Assembly (NCBI RefSeq): GCF_902506435.1
Contig: NZ_LR733215.1
Span: forward strand, 2,908,903-2,970,025
DNA: 61,123 nt
Source: Nocardioides sp. AX2bis
Lineage (GTDB): Bacteria; Actinomycetota; Actinomycetes; Propionibacteriales; Nocardioidaceae
Direction of reading: 5' to 3'
A program made the position numbers and the translations under genes. This document shows, in pieces, positions 26,571-33,060 of the stretch (positions are counted from its first letter, which is position 1; each line of letters starts with the position of its first letter). The notes under the pieces are model-generated. The model did not search any database and was not told the DNA's origin. It saw only the letters and a program-made list of their open reading frames with translations.

Positions 26571-26589
26571 GGTGTCTTAATGTCACCCC
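26553..26589. other. attL junction of the integrated element
   Basis: Host sequence ends at the hexamer TTGCCC (26563-26568), which is also present at 31034-31039. To its right the element begins with ten bases, then the arm TCTTAATGTCACCCC (26575-26589), directly followed by the recombinase ATG. The inferred crossover dinucleotide is TT (26563-26564), the complement of the first two bases of the tadA Walker A lysine codon. Confidence 0.8.
26578..26583 (+). promoter_or_regulatory. possible -10 of the recombinase gene inside the att arm
   Basis: TAATGT ends 6 nt before the recombinase ATG, so transcription starting about 7 nt downstream would be leaderless. In the integrated state the -35 position (26554-26559) is ATGGTG from tadA. 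In the excised circle it would be TTGGTC from the other element end (31025-31030), with 18-nt spacing. The promoter may therefore be better in the circular form. Spacing argument only. Confidence 0.3.
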
Positions 26590-27993
26590 ATGCCCGAACG
26601 CCGTGCCGTCGCCATCTACGCCCGCATCTCCCAAGACCGCGACGGACAGCAGCTCGGCGTTCGACGACAACTCAGCGACTGCCGCGCGGAGGCAGATCGT
26701 CTCGGATGGACCGTCGCTGAGGAGTACGTCGACGATGACATCAGTGCCTACTCAGGCAAGGCCAGACCCGCCTATCAGCGCATGCTCGAAGACCTCGACG
26801 CGGGACACATAGACGCGGTGATGGCATGGCACGTGGACCGCCTCTATCGGCGCCCGAGCGAGCTCGAGCAGTTCATCTCCGCTTGCGAAAGAGCCAGAGT
26901 CTCCGACCTGCACACCGTGTCCGGCTCCTTCGACCTGGCCACGGGTGACGGGATGCTCGTCGCAAGGATGCTCGCCGCTGTCGCCGCAAACGAAAGCGAC
27001 AGCAAGCGACGACGCGGGAAGCGAAAGATGCAAGAGATCGCAGAGGCTGGCCAGCCCCACGGTGGCGGCACCCGACCGTTCGGGTTCTTGCCCGACCGGG
27101 TGACCCACGACCAGACAGAGGCTGAGGTCATCCGTCAGATTGCTGAGCGGGTCCTGGCAGGAGAGAGCCTGCCATCGGTGGGCCGCTGGATGGACGCCAA
27201 CGACATTCGAACCGTGACCGGGAAGCAGTGGCGAACCCCAGTCATTCGCGGCCTACTTCTTAACCGTCGTATCTGCGGCGAACGCGTCCATAACGGCAAA
27301 GTGATGGGCCCCGCGGCCTGGGAACCCATCATCAGCACCGAGACGGCCGACGCCCTGCACCGACTGCTGACCGCCCCCGAGCGCCGGACCAACCGAGCCG
27401 CACGCAACTACCTCCTGTCGGGCATGTGTCGCTGCGCAAAGTGCGGCAACAAGATGGTTTCGTCTCGCCGGTATGAGACCCGCCGCTACATCTGCCGATC
27501 AGGACTCGACGGTGGTAGCGGCTGCGGCAGCATCACCGTCACGGCCGAGCCGGTGGAACTGATCGTCGCGAGGGCCACACTGATGCGTCTCGACAGTCGC
27601 GAGCTGCAAGACGCCCTAGCAGGGCGAGTGCGGGACGACGCGCAAGCCGCATCGCTGTACGACAAGATCGCCGCCGACGAAGGCAAGCTCGTTGAGCTAG
27701 CCGGACTATGGGCCAGCGACGACATGACCACCGATGGCTGGAAGCGGGCCAAGGCCATCATCGAACAGCGGCTCACAGAGAACCGACAGAGACTCTCCCG
27801 CCTATCCGGCACGCGGCAACTCGACGCCTACCTCGGGCAAGGCGGAGCGCTCCAGGCCCAGTGGTCCGGGCTCAACCTCGATCGCCAACGAGCCATCGTC
27901 AAAGTCTTGGTCGACCACGTGGTCATCAACCCGGGCGTCATCGGCGCCCGTTCGGTTGCCGTCGAGCGCGTACGTCCCGTGTGGCGGTTCTGA
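26590..27993 (+). CDS. large serine recombinase (integrase) of the element
   Basis: 467 residues. Resolvase catalytic domain (1-150) with the nucleophile Ser14 in IYARIS, DRLYRRP (83-89) arginines and ARMLAAVAANES leading into helix E. The recombinase domain (about 155-260) contains GGTRPFGF and SVGRWMDANDIRT. A zinc-ribbon/coiled-coil part follows with Cys282-Cys285 and Cys302/Cys312. Large serine integrases cut at a 2-bp core and join attP to attB without host factors; excision needs a directionality factor. Size and architecture are near those of phiRv1-type integrases. The ATG directly abuts the attP arm. Its 3' end overlaps the antisense small ORF by 192 nt. Codon use is somewhat less GC-biased than host genes. 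Confidence 0.93.
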   Translation: MPERRAVAIYARISQDRDGQQLGVRRQLSDCRAEADRLGWTVAEEYVDDDISAYSGKARPAYQRMLEDLDAGHIDAVMAWHVDRLYRRPSELEQFISACERARVSDLHTVSGSFDLATGDGMLVARMLAAVAANESDSKRRRGKRKMQEIAEAGQPHGGGTRPFGFLPDRVTHDQTEAEVIRQIAERVLAGESLPSVGRWMDANDIRTVTGKQWRTPVIRGLLLNRRICGERVHNGKVMGPAAWEPIISTETADALHRLLTAPERRTNRAARNYLLSGMCRCAKCGNKMVSSRRYETRRYICRSGLDGGSGCGSITVTAEPVELIVARATLMRLDSRELQDALAGRVRDDAQAASLYDKIAADEGKLVELAGLWASDDMTTDGWKRAKAIIEQRLTENRQRLSRLSGTRQLDAYLGQGGALQAQWSGLNLDRQRAIVKVLVDHVVINPGVIGARSVAVERVRPVWRF

Positions 27994-28182
27994 TGGTCGC
28001 GTCCGCCTGGGCGCCGGACTCGCGCTGCCGCGCTTGGGTCCGCCCCCCAGCCTGTCCGCTCCCAGCAGGACCGCCACCCGGGTGACCGCGCCCGGATCGG
28101 TGACGAGTACCGGGATCCCCTGAGACGCACAGGTGGACTCGACCAGTGCACGAACCTGGTCCTCCCACTCCGGTGAGGTCAT
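27802..28182 (-). CDS. small ORF coupled to rep, overlapping the recombinase 3' end antisense
   Basis: 126 residues. The ATG (28182) overlaps the rep stop as ATGA, strong evidence for translation. The first 45 residues look protein-like (TSPEWEDQVRALVESTCASQ, then IPVLVTDPGAVTRVAVLLGA), with an amphipathic helix and a DPGAVTRVAVLL strand/helix. The remaining two thirds run antisense to the recombinase and have a low-complexity composition. The position between rep and integrase is where many actinobacterial elements keep an excisionase/directionality gene, so that role is possible; no HTH motif is visible. Unknown. Confidence 0.5.
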   Translation of the reverse strand: MTSPEWEDQVRALVESTCASQGIPVLVTDPGAVTRVAVLLGADRLGGGPKRGSASPAPRRTRPSEPPHGTYALDGNRTGADDARVDDHVVDQDFDDGSLAIEVEPGPLGLERSALPEVGVELPRAG

Positions 28183-28943
28183 GTCCAACGCACCGCGATC
28201 GCAGGGGGCGCGAACCACTCTTCGGCCTCGGAGGAGTTCCACAGCCACGACGGGAACGCGCCCTCGAAGTACGCGGTCGACTTCTCCACTACGTCCTGAG
28301 CGGATGTGCCCCAGATCGGGATGCGCTCGGGCTGAAACCCCTGGGCAACGTCATAGCGATGACGGTTCGCGATGCGAACATCCGAGAACGACTTACCCAG
28401 GTACTTCGACAGATACCCCGCCGCAACACGCGCCTCGCCAAGGCGGCCCGCACCGACCGGCACGTCGTCGATGCGCCTCATGTCGACGATGCCCCGACCC
28501 CAGACCTGCGCGACCAGACTCTTCCTCACGTAGCGGTTCACCGCGAAGTGCAGATGGAACCGCGAGCCGTCTGCATGGAACTCCGGGACCCACGCGTACG
28601 GCATCGGCGCACCGCCGAGTTCAGAGCGAAGCTGGCGAAAGAACTCCCCCGCGTGCTGTCGGACCTCGGACGGATCCGTGCAGAACGGTGGTGCGTACGT
28701 CAGGGTCCCGAAGCGGTTCAGCCCGTTGGCGACGCAGTACCGCCGCAGTTGACCGCGTGCGCGACGAGCAGCCTCAGCACGGGAACGTTCCGGGTTTGGG
28801 ACACCGCCGGCGCCACCACCTGAGTCGCGCCGGCGTTTAGGCACGAAGCAGCCACCACCTTCCCGGGCGGCCGGGCAGATGAGCAACATCCAGCCCGACC
28901 GCACGGCGGGTTCACGAATGGTTGCTGAGACAACAGACGACAC
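28179..28943 (-). CDS. rep: HUH rolling-circle replication initiator (Rep)
   Basis: 254 residues. Motif 1 TLTYA (80-84), HUH motif 2 FHLHF (His130, His132) after PYAWVPEFHADGS, and the tyrosine motif YLSKYLGK (Tyr177-Lys184) with the nucleophile Tyr. This fits HUH endonucleases that nick one strand at a double-strand origin and start rolling-circle copying of plasmids or of excised elements (RepSA-like). The element could therefore multiply after excision. The start may also be GTG 28844. Upstream, 28944-29385 could contain its origin. Confidence 0.82.
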   Translation of the reverse strand: MSSVVSATIREPAVRSGWMLLICPAAREGGGCFVPKRRRDSGGGAGGVPNPERSRAEAARRARGQLRRYCVANGLNRFGTLTYAPPFCTDPSEVRQHAGEFFRQLRSELGGAPMPYAWVPEFHADGSRFHLHFAVNRYVRKSLVAQVWGRGIVDMRRIDDVPVGAGRLGEARVAAGYLSKYLGKSFSDVRIANRHRYDVAQGFQPERIPIWGTSAQDVVEKSTAYFEGAFPSWLWNSSEAEEWFAPPAIAVRWT

Positions 28944-29385
28944 AGAGGTGGACCTTCAAGAGAGGGCGGGCGAGGACAGAAGCCCCCGGTCTGTTCCCGC
29001 GTTCTCACCTCTAGGACGCCGTTGACCCTGGTCACTAAAGCGGCCTACTTGGGGGCAGCCGCTGCGGGTTTGCCAACGCGCGCAATCTCTTGTCTGACAG
29101 ACGACCTTGGTCGCCGTCATCCGTCTGCTCGGAGCATCGCCCACCCGACCCGCCGCTGTCAGCGAAACACCGAAACCGACCCGAGCTTGGCTCGGATCGG
29201 TACGGCGGCGCCCGCTCCCCCACGCGGGAAGAAGCACCCCGCGCGGGGCCCCTGCGGACCCGAGAAGCCGCCGCCTTGTGGTCGCTGGCCCCAGCGAGTT
29301 CTGTTGCTAAATCAAGTCAAGGGCGGCCCGCAGTGCCGCATAGAGTCACCCTGGCCATCCAACTCTCGAAGCAGCGGGGACCCCT
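28944..29385. other. non-coding region between rep and the cargo gene; candidate origin
   Basis: About 440 nt without a convincing gene, between two divergent genes. It must hold both their promoters. Two compact structures stand out: arms CCGAGC/GCTCGG around TTG (29181-29195) and the perfect 12-base palindrome CCCCGCGCGGGG (29237-29248). Hairpins next to a rep gene are typical places for rolling-circle nick sites, but I cannot point to a specific nick sequence. Short frames here have no protein-like content. Confidence 0.4.
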
Positions 29386-30972
29386 ATGGAACAGCGACGC
29401 ACCGAGGCTCTGGAGCTCCTCACGAGCGAGACTCACACCTTCATTGAGACCCTTCACGCTCTACGTGGCCTCAAGGAAGTCACACACCCGCAGGCAATGA
29501 CTCTCGACGAAGATCCTCGCTGGACAAAAGCAATATCACGACAAGCGTCGCTGATCGACGCCACTAAGCAGCGTTCTTACTTGGCAACCATGAAAGCCGC
29601 GTGGCCATTCACCATCTCAATTCTAAATGGCGGGGCGCACACGTTTACCAATCTATCCGCGGACAAGACCCTCGACTGGCAACCGGTTGACCGATTCGCC
29701 ATCGTCCCAGATGAACACCGAGACGAACTAAGGGAGCAGCTGTCCGACGTTGGCAATGAAATCGACGGCCAACCAGACTTCGAGCTCCAGCAAGCCAGCA
29801 ACGGAAACTACCGAGTCAAAATCGAAGACCCGGAGATTTACTACTACTTCTGGCAAGCCGTAGAGGAACTGGAGAAAGGCGTCGCTACGCCGACACATTC
29901 CGCTCTTCTGATGCGGTCAATTCTCACAATGGCAGTGAGTGCCTTCGAGGTATTCGTCTCAAACGTCTACCGATCGTTCCTGCTCTGCAATCCCGGAGCT
30001 GCGGACAACTCGGACAGCAAGACCTTTTCGCTCAGCGACCTGTACGGTTTCGGAACGGTACAAGACGCTATCGCCGAAAGCATTTTCCAGCAGGCGGACT
30101 CGTTCAGTCGCAAGGGCGTGCGAGCGTGGACCCAGTGGTTCAAGGGTAAGCCGCTTGAGGTCGACCTCGCTGGACTGGCGCATGATTGGGGTAGGACTCA
30201 GGAAATTTTCGAACGCCGCAACGTCGTCGTCCACAACGGATCGAAGACAACCCGACAGTACCTTCACAATGTCGACAGCGGTCTGACTGAAAATCTCACT
30301 GAGGGCTCACCGCTAGATATTGAGCCGGATTATGTCGAAGAGGCGCTAGAGCGACTAATTACGCTCGGAGTCCTAGTTGGCTACAAGGTTCGCGTGAGAA
30401 TGTTCCAGAAAGACAATGCGGCCGCCATCTCGACCTGGATTCAGAACGAGCAGTTCGAACTGCTTTTGAAGTCACACTTCAATGCCGTCGACAAGATCTC
30501 CGAGTCGTCGGGTGACGCTGTCCTGAAGGACATGGACCGAAACCTACTTCGAGTCAATGGTTGGATCGCCAGAATGCGATTGAACGGTGTGGAAACTGGT
30601 CGCAAAGAAATTGAGAAATGGGACACCTCTGCACTGTCAGACAGTTTCCGTGCTGCGCGCAACATCCTTCTTCGGAGAGACGAGGCGGCCGTCTCTGCGA
30701 TCAGAGAGTTGATCAAGTCTGACGACCTCAGCATCGAGGACGTTCGGGAGTGGCCGCTGTTCTACTGGCTCCGCGAGGACGGGAAGCTAGACGGCCTTTT
30801 CACAGAATTTGAGGACTCCAGAACGACACCGGAACCACGAATGGAGATCGTGACGGTAGATCCGGACCTGGATTCAACGCTCCCGGCCAGCAGTGGCGCT
30901 GTTGACCCTGACACCGACTCAACCGCGTTGCCTGGGGACGACGCTCCAGGCGACACCCGCTCGAAAGACTGA
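29386..30972 (+). CDS. element cargo protein with RxxxxH (HEPN-type) motif, candidate defence ribonuclease
   Basis: 528 residues, cytoplasmic, no membrane segment. The motif is Arg278-x4-His283 in IFERRNVVVHNGS, preceded by a helix SALLMRSILTMAVSAFEVFV (172-191) and followed by DYVEEALERLITLGVLVGYK, the helix pattern of MAE_28990/RiboL-PSP-type HEPN domains, which cut RNA. Flanking regions (1-150, 350-490) are unrecognised; the last 45 residues are acidic and Asp/Ser/Thr-rich. Base and codon composition (AAA, AAT, TTT, CTA codons) is clearly less GC-rich than all neighbours. As the only cargo of a mobile element it may protect the host against phage or act in abortive infection. No antitoxin gene is seen beside it. 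Confidence 0.72.
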   Translation: MEQRRTEALELLTSETHTFIETLHALRGLKEVTHPQAMTLDEDPRWTKAISRQASLIDATKQRSYLATMKAAWPFTISILNGGAHTFTNLSADKTLDWQPVDRFAIVPDEHRDELREQLSDVGNEIDGQPDFELQQASNGNYRVKIEDPEIYYYFWQAVEELEKGVATPTHSALLMRSILTMAVSAFEVFVSNVYRSFLLCNPGAADNSDSKTFSLSDLYGFGTVQDAIAESIFQQADSFSRKGVRAWTQWFKGKPLEVDLAGLAHDWGRTQEIFERRNVVVHNGSKTTRQYLHNVDSGLTENLTEGSPLDIEPDYVEEALERLITLGVLVGYKVRVRMFQKDNAAAISTWIQNEQFELLLKSHFNAVDKISESSGDAVLKDMDRNLLRVNGWIARMRLNGVETGRKEIEKWDTSALSDSFRAARNILLRRDEAAVSAIRELIKSDDLSIEDVREWPLFYWLREDGKLDGLFTEFEDSRTTPEPRMEIVTVDPDLDSTLPASSGAVDPDTDSTALPGDDAPGDTRSKD

Positions 30973-31009
30973 CCGCTCTCGCGAATGGACTCGACGCGCA
31001 AGGACCCGG

Positions 31010-31045
31010 GGGGTGTCCTAAGAGTTGGTCGGGTTGCCCGCCTGC
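31010..31045. other. attR junction of the integrated element
   Basis: The element's right arm GGGGTGTCCTAAGA (31010-31023) and ten more element bases are followed by TTGCCC (31034-31039) and then tadA sequence. In the tadA frame the junction turns GGC AAG (Gly-Lys of the P-loop) into GGC AAC followed by CCG ACC AAC TCT and a TAG stop at 31020-31018. Confidence 0.8.
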
Positions 31046-31713
31046 GTCCCTCCGGCGACCAAGACGTTCAGACCGGCCCGCACCGAGGCGTCCAGGAACG
31101 CCGCCGCCTGGGGCGTCAGGCTGCCGAGCTCGACGAGGTCGGCCAGCCGCGTCGCGCGGAGCACGAACTTGCGGACGTTGACCGCGCTGAACCCCCGGGA
31201 GATCCCCTCCAGCACCACGTGCAGGCGGTGGCCCTCGGGCAGCATCGCGTCCACGAACGGACGGCTGACGTCGATCCGACGACCCGAGCTCTTCAGCATG
31301 CGCTCCACGAGCTCGGTCACCTGGGCGGCGGTGAGCACGAGGTTGGTCAGCTCGTGGCGACCGTGGCGGGCGATGAAGACCCGGCTCGGGTCGTTGATCC
31401 AGATCTCCTCGACCTCGGGGTCGTCGAGCAGGGCCTGGAGCGGACCGAAGCCCGCGACCCGGGCCACGATCTCGCCGACCATGGCCTCGGGATCGGCCAC
31501 CGGCACGACCCGACCGGTCAGGCTGCGCTCGTCGTGGGCGCGGACCACCTCAGCAGCGATGTGGCGTACGGCGCCCGCGTCGCGCTGGGGGTCGACGCCC
31601 TCGCGGCGCACCACCACGCGGACCTGCTCGTCGAGCTCGTCGACCAGGGCGGCGTGGCCCCCGGCGCGGCGCACACCGTTCCCGGAGTACGGCACGGACT
31701 GTGCCAGCGCCAT
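31018..31713 (-). pseudogene. tadA: 5' half of the disrupted pilus ATPase gene tadA (cpaF)
   Basis: Encodes 231 residues from ATG 31713 (RBS GGGAGGGAC): the N-domain and the first half of the ATPase core with GFGPLQALLDDPEVEEIWIN, GRRIDVSRPFVDAMLPEGHR, and SVRAGLNVLVAGGTQAG, which is the P-loop up to its glycine. It then runs into the element as NPTNS and stops. Alone it lacks the Walker A lysine, Walker B and His box and cannot hydrolyse ATP. With the 3' half it would give a 427-residue TadA. It is the first gene of the tad operon. Confidence 0.93.
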
Positions 31714-31856
31714 CGTCCCTCCCGTGCCGGGCGGTCCCGACCGGACCGAACGTAGGCACCGGAGCGGGTCGCTGGGGAGTCCCAGGATCGGATCTGTGGA
31801 GAACCCGGGTAGTTCCACCGACCCACCGGTCACTCGGGTCCCGTGCGCCCCACGCC

Positions 31857-31885
31857 TGGCACGGACCAGCTGGACGGCCGTGCCA
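31857..31885 (+). promoter_or_regulatory. inverted repeat upstream of the PEP-mutase-like gene
   Basis: Perfect 8-base arms TGGCACGG (31857-31864) and CCGTGCCA (31878-31885), 13 nt apart, end 10 nt before the ATG. It may be an operator or a 5'-leader hairpin. The region 31714-31895 also serves the divergent tadA promoter. Confidence 0.35.
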
Positions 31886-31895
31886 GCATCGCTGC

Positions 31896-32675
31896 ATGAC
31901 CGACACCGCTGCCAAGGCCACCGAGCTCCTCCGCCTGCACCGCGACCCTGCGCTGCTCACCGTCGTCAACGTCTGGGACGTCATCAGCGCGACCGTCGTC
32001 GCCGACGTCGAGGGCACCGCCGCGCTGGCCACCGCCAGCCACTCCATCGCCGCCTCCCACGGCTACGAGGACGGCGAGAACATCCCGCTCGACGAGATGA
32101 TCGACGCCATCGGCCGCATCGCTGCCGCCACCGACCTCCCGGTCACCGCCGACCTCGAGGGCGGGTACGGCGACGCCGCCGAGGCCGCCCGTCGTGCGAT
32201 CGGCGCCGGCATCGTGGGTGCCAACCTCGAGGACCAGATGAAGCCGCTCGAGCAGGCCGTGGACCAGGTCGCCCAGGTGATGCGGGCCGCCGAGGCCGCG
32301 GGCGTGCCCGACTTCGTGCTGAACGCCCGCACCGACGCGTTCGTGAAGGCCGGCGACCGGCCCCGCGCGGACGTGCTGGCCGACGCCGTCGAGCGCTGCC
32401 AGGCGTACCTCGCCGCGGGCGCACCGGTCGTCTTCGTGCCCGGCGTCCTGTCCGAGGACGAGGTGACCACCCTGGTCGACGCGCTCGGCCCGCAGCGGCT
32501 GACGCTGATCGGGATCCCCGGCAACCTGCCGCTGGCCCGCCTCGAGGAGCTCGGCGTCGCCCGCGTCTCCTACGGCCCGCTCTCCCAGCGCGTCGCGCTC
32601 ACCGCGCTGGCCGAGCTCGTCGAGGCCGTGCACGCCGGTGGCGGCGTGCCGGAGGGCACCCGACCCCTCAACTGA
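31896..32675 (+). CDS. isocitrate lyase/PEP mutase family protein
   Basis: 259 residues. TIM-barrel motifs of the family: LLTVVNVWDVISATVV, TADLEGGYGD (Mg-binding Asp/Glu), GANLEDQ and VLNARTDAFV. Members cleave or form C-C or P-C bonds in oxaloacetate, methylisocitrate or phosphonopyruvate type substrates. The catalytic KKCGH loop of true isocitrate or methylisocitrate lyases is not seen, so a lyase of the PEP-mutase/oxaloacetate-hydrolase branch is more likely. A terminator follows at 32693. Confidence 0.83.
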   Translation: MTDTAAKATELLRLHRDPALLTVVNVWDVISATVVADVEGTAALATASHSIAASHGYEDGENIPLDEMIDAIGRIAAATDLPVTADLEGGYGDAAEAARRAIGAGIVGANLEDQMKPLEQAVDQVAQVMRAAEAAGVPDFVLNARTDAFVKAGDRPRADVLADAVERCQAYLAAGAPVVFVPGVLSEDEVTTLVDALGPQRLTLIGIPGNLPLARLEELGVARVSYGPLSQRVALTALAELVEAVHAGGGVPEGTRPLN

Positions 32676-32692
32676 TCCGCTACACGACGCAG

Positions 32693-32730
32693 ACGACCCC
32701 TGCCCCGGCCGGCGCCGGAGCAGGGGTCGT
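32693..32730. terminator. intrinsic terminator between convergent genes
   Basis: Perfect 11-base arms ACGACCCCTGC (32693-32703) and GCAGGGGTCGT (32720-32730) with a GC-rich inner stem, then TTCG. It stands 17 nt after the plus-strand gene and 12 nt after the minus-strand one, so it can serve both. Confidence 0.78.
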
Positions 32731-32742
32731 TCGAGTGTGGGG

Positions 32743-32949
32743 TCAGGCGTGGCCGCCCTGCGGCCCGTCCACCTCGTAGTTGCTGTTGCTGTCGTCGGGC
32801 TCGACCGCGTTCTCCGCGGCCTCCTCGCTGATCTCGGCGCCGCTCACCGGGGCGCCGGCGGCGGTGCCGCCCGCGGGGACCTCGGGGGTCTCGGTGCTCT
32901 CGGTGCCGTGGGGCTCGTCGGTCGCGTTGATCGTCTCGTGGTCGCTCAT
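32743..32949 (-). CDS. small acidic protein of unknown function
   Basis: 68 residues, strongly acidic and rich in E, T, A, G and P (SDHETINATDEPHGTE at the start, EPDDSNSNYEVDGPQGG at the end). No cysteine or hydrophobic helix; probably disordered. The ATG is followed by host-like codon use and a terminator lies just beyond the stop, so it is likely real. No function can be inferred. Confidence 0.58.
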   Translation of the reverse strand: MSDHETINATDEPHGTESTETPEVPAGGTAAGAPVSGAEISEEAAENAVEPDDSNSNYEVDGPQGGHA

Positions 32950-33024
32950 GAGCGCCAACGTACGCAGGCCGCCCGGGTGGGTCACCCACCCCGGTACGGC
33001 CTGTCCACAGATTCTTATCGACTC

Positions 33025-33060
33025 TTGTCGTTCGAACATGTGTTCTAGTATAGTGAGGTC
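33025..33060 (+). promoter_or_regulatory. LexA (SOS) box within a leaderless promoter
   Basis: TCGAACATGTGTTCTA (33032-33047) matches the Gram-positive/actinobacterial SOS consensus TCGAAC-N4-GTTCGA in 14 of the consensus positions' sense, with the perfect palindrome GAACATGTGTTC. It overlaps the spacer of -35 TTGTCG (33025-33030) and -10 TATAGT (33049-33054), 18 nt apart. The first transcribed base would fall at the ATG (33061), so the message is leaderless. LexA bound here would block the promoter until DNA damage. Confidence 0.75.

Larger units (their letters stand above)
26563..31039 (+). mobile_element. integrative element of about 4.47 kb inserted in tadA
   Basis: Bounded by the shared hexamer TTGCCC (26563-26568 and 31034-31039). 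Contents: large serine recombinase, small coupled ORF, HUH Rep and one cargo gene with a HEPN-type motif. Joining the flanks gives 1,284 nt, an uninterrupted tadA of 428 codons. Joining the element ends gives a 51-bp dyad: GGGGTGTCCTAAGA, ten bases, TT, ten bases, TCTTAATGTCACCCC. No FtsK-like translocase, relaxase operon, capsid or transposase gene is visible, so it is neither a full actinomycete conjugative element nor a prophage; a small replicating satellite-like element is the best description. The cargo gene is much less GC-rich than the host, which indicates transfer. Confidence 0.88.

Noticed and set aside
28393..28593. 66-codon minus-strand frame within rep
   Set aside because: Shadow in an alternate frame of the Rep gene with no motif.
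29035..29500. Small frames in the gap between rep and cargo gene
   Set aside because: They overlap each other, have no Shine-Dalgarno and no protein-like composition.
26563..31039. Prophage or transposon as the name for the insert
   Set aside because: No capsid, tail, lysis or transposase genes and no terminal inverted repeats of transposon type; the dyad arms are att-site arms.
26563..31039. Full actinomycete integrative conjugative element
   Set aside because: No FtsK/TraB-like translocase or transfer regulator can be found in the 4.47 kb.
25959..31713. Two separate, independently functional ATPase genes
   Set aside because: Each half lacks motifs held by the other and they join in frame at the shared hexamer, so this is one interrupted gene.
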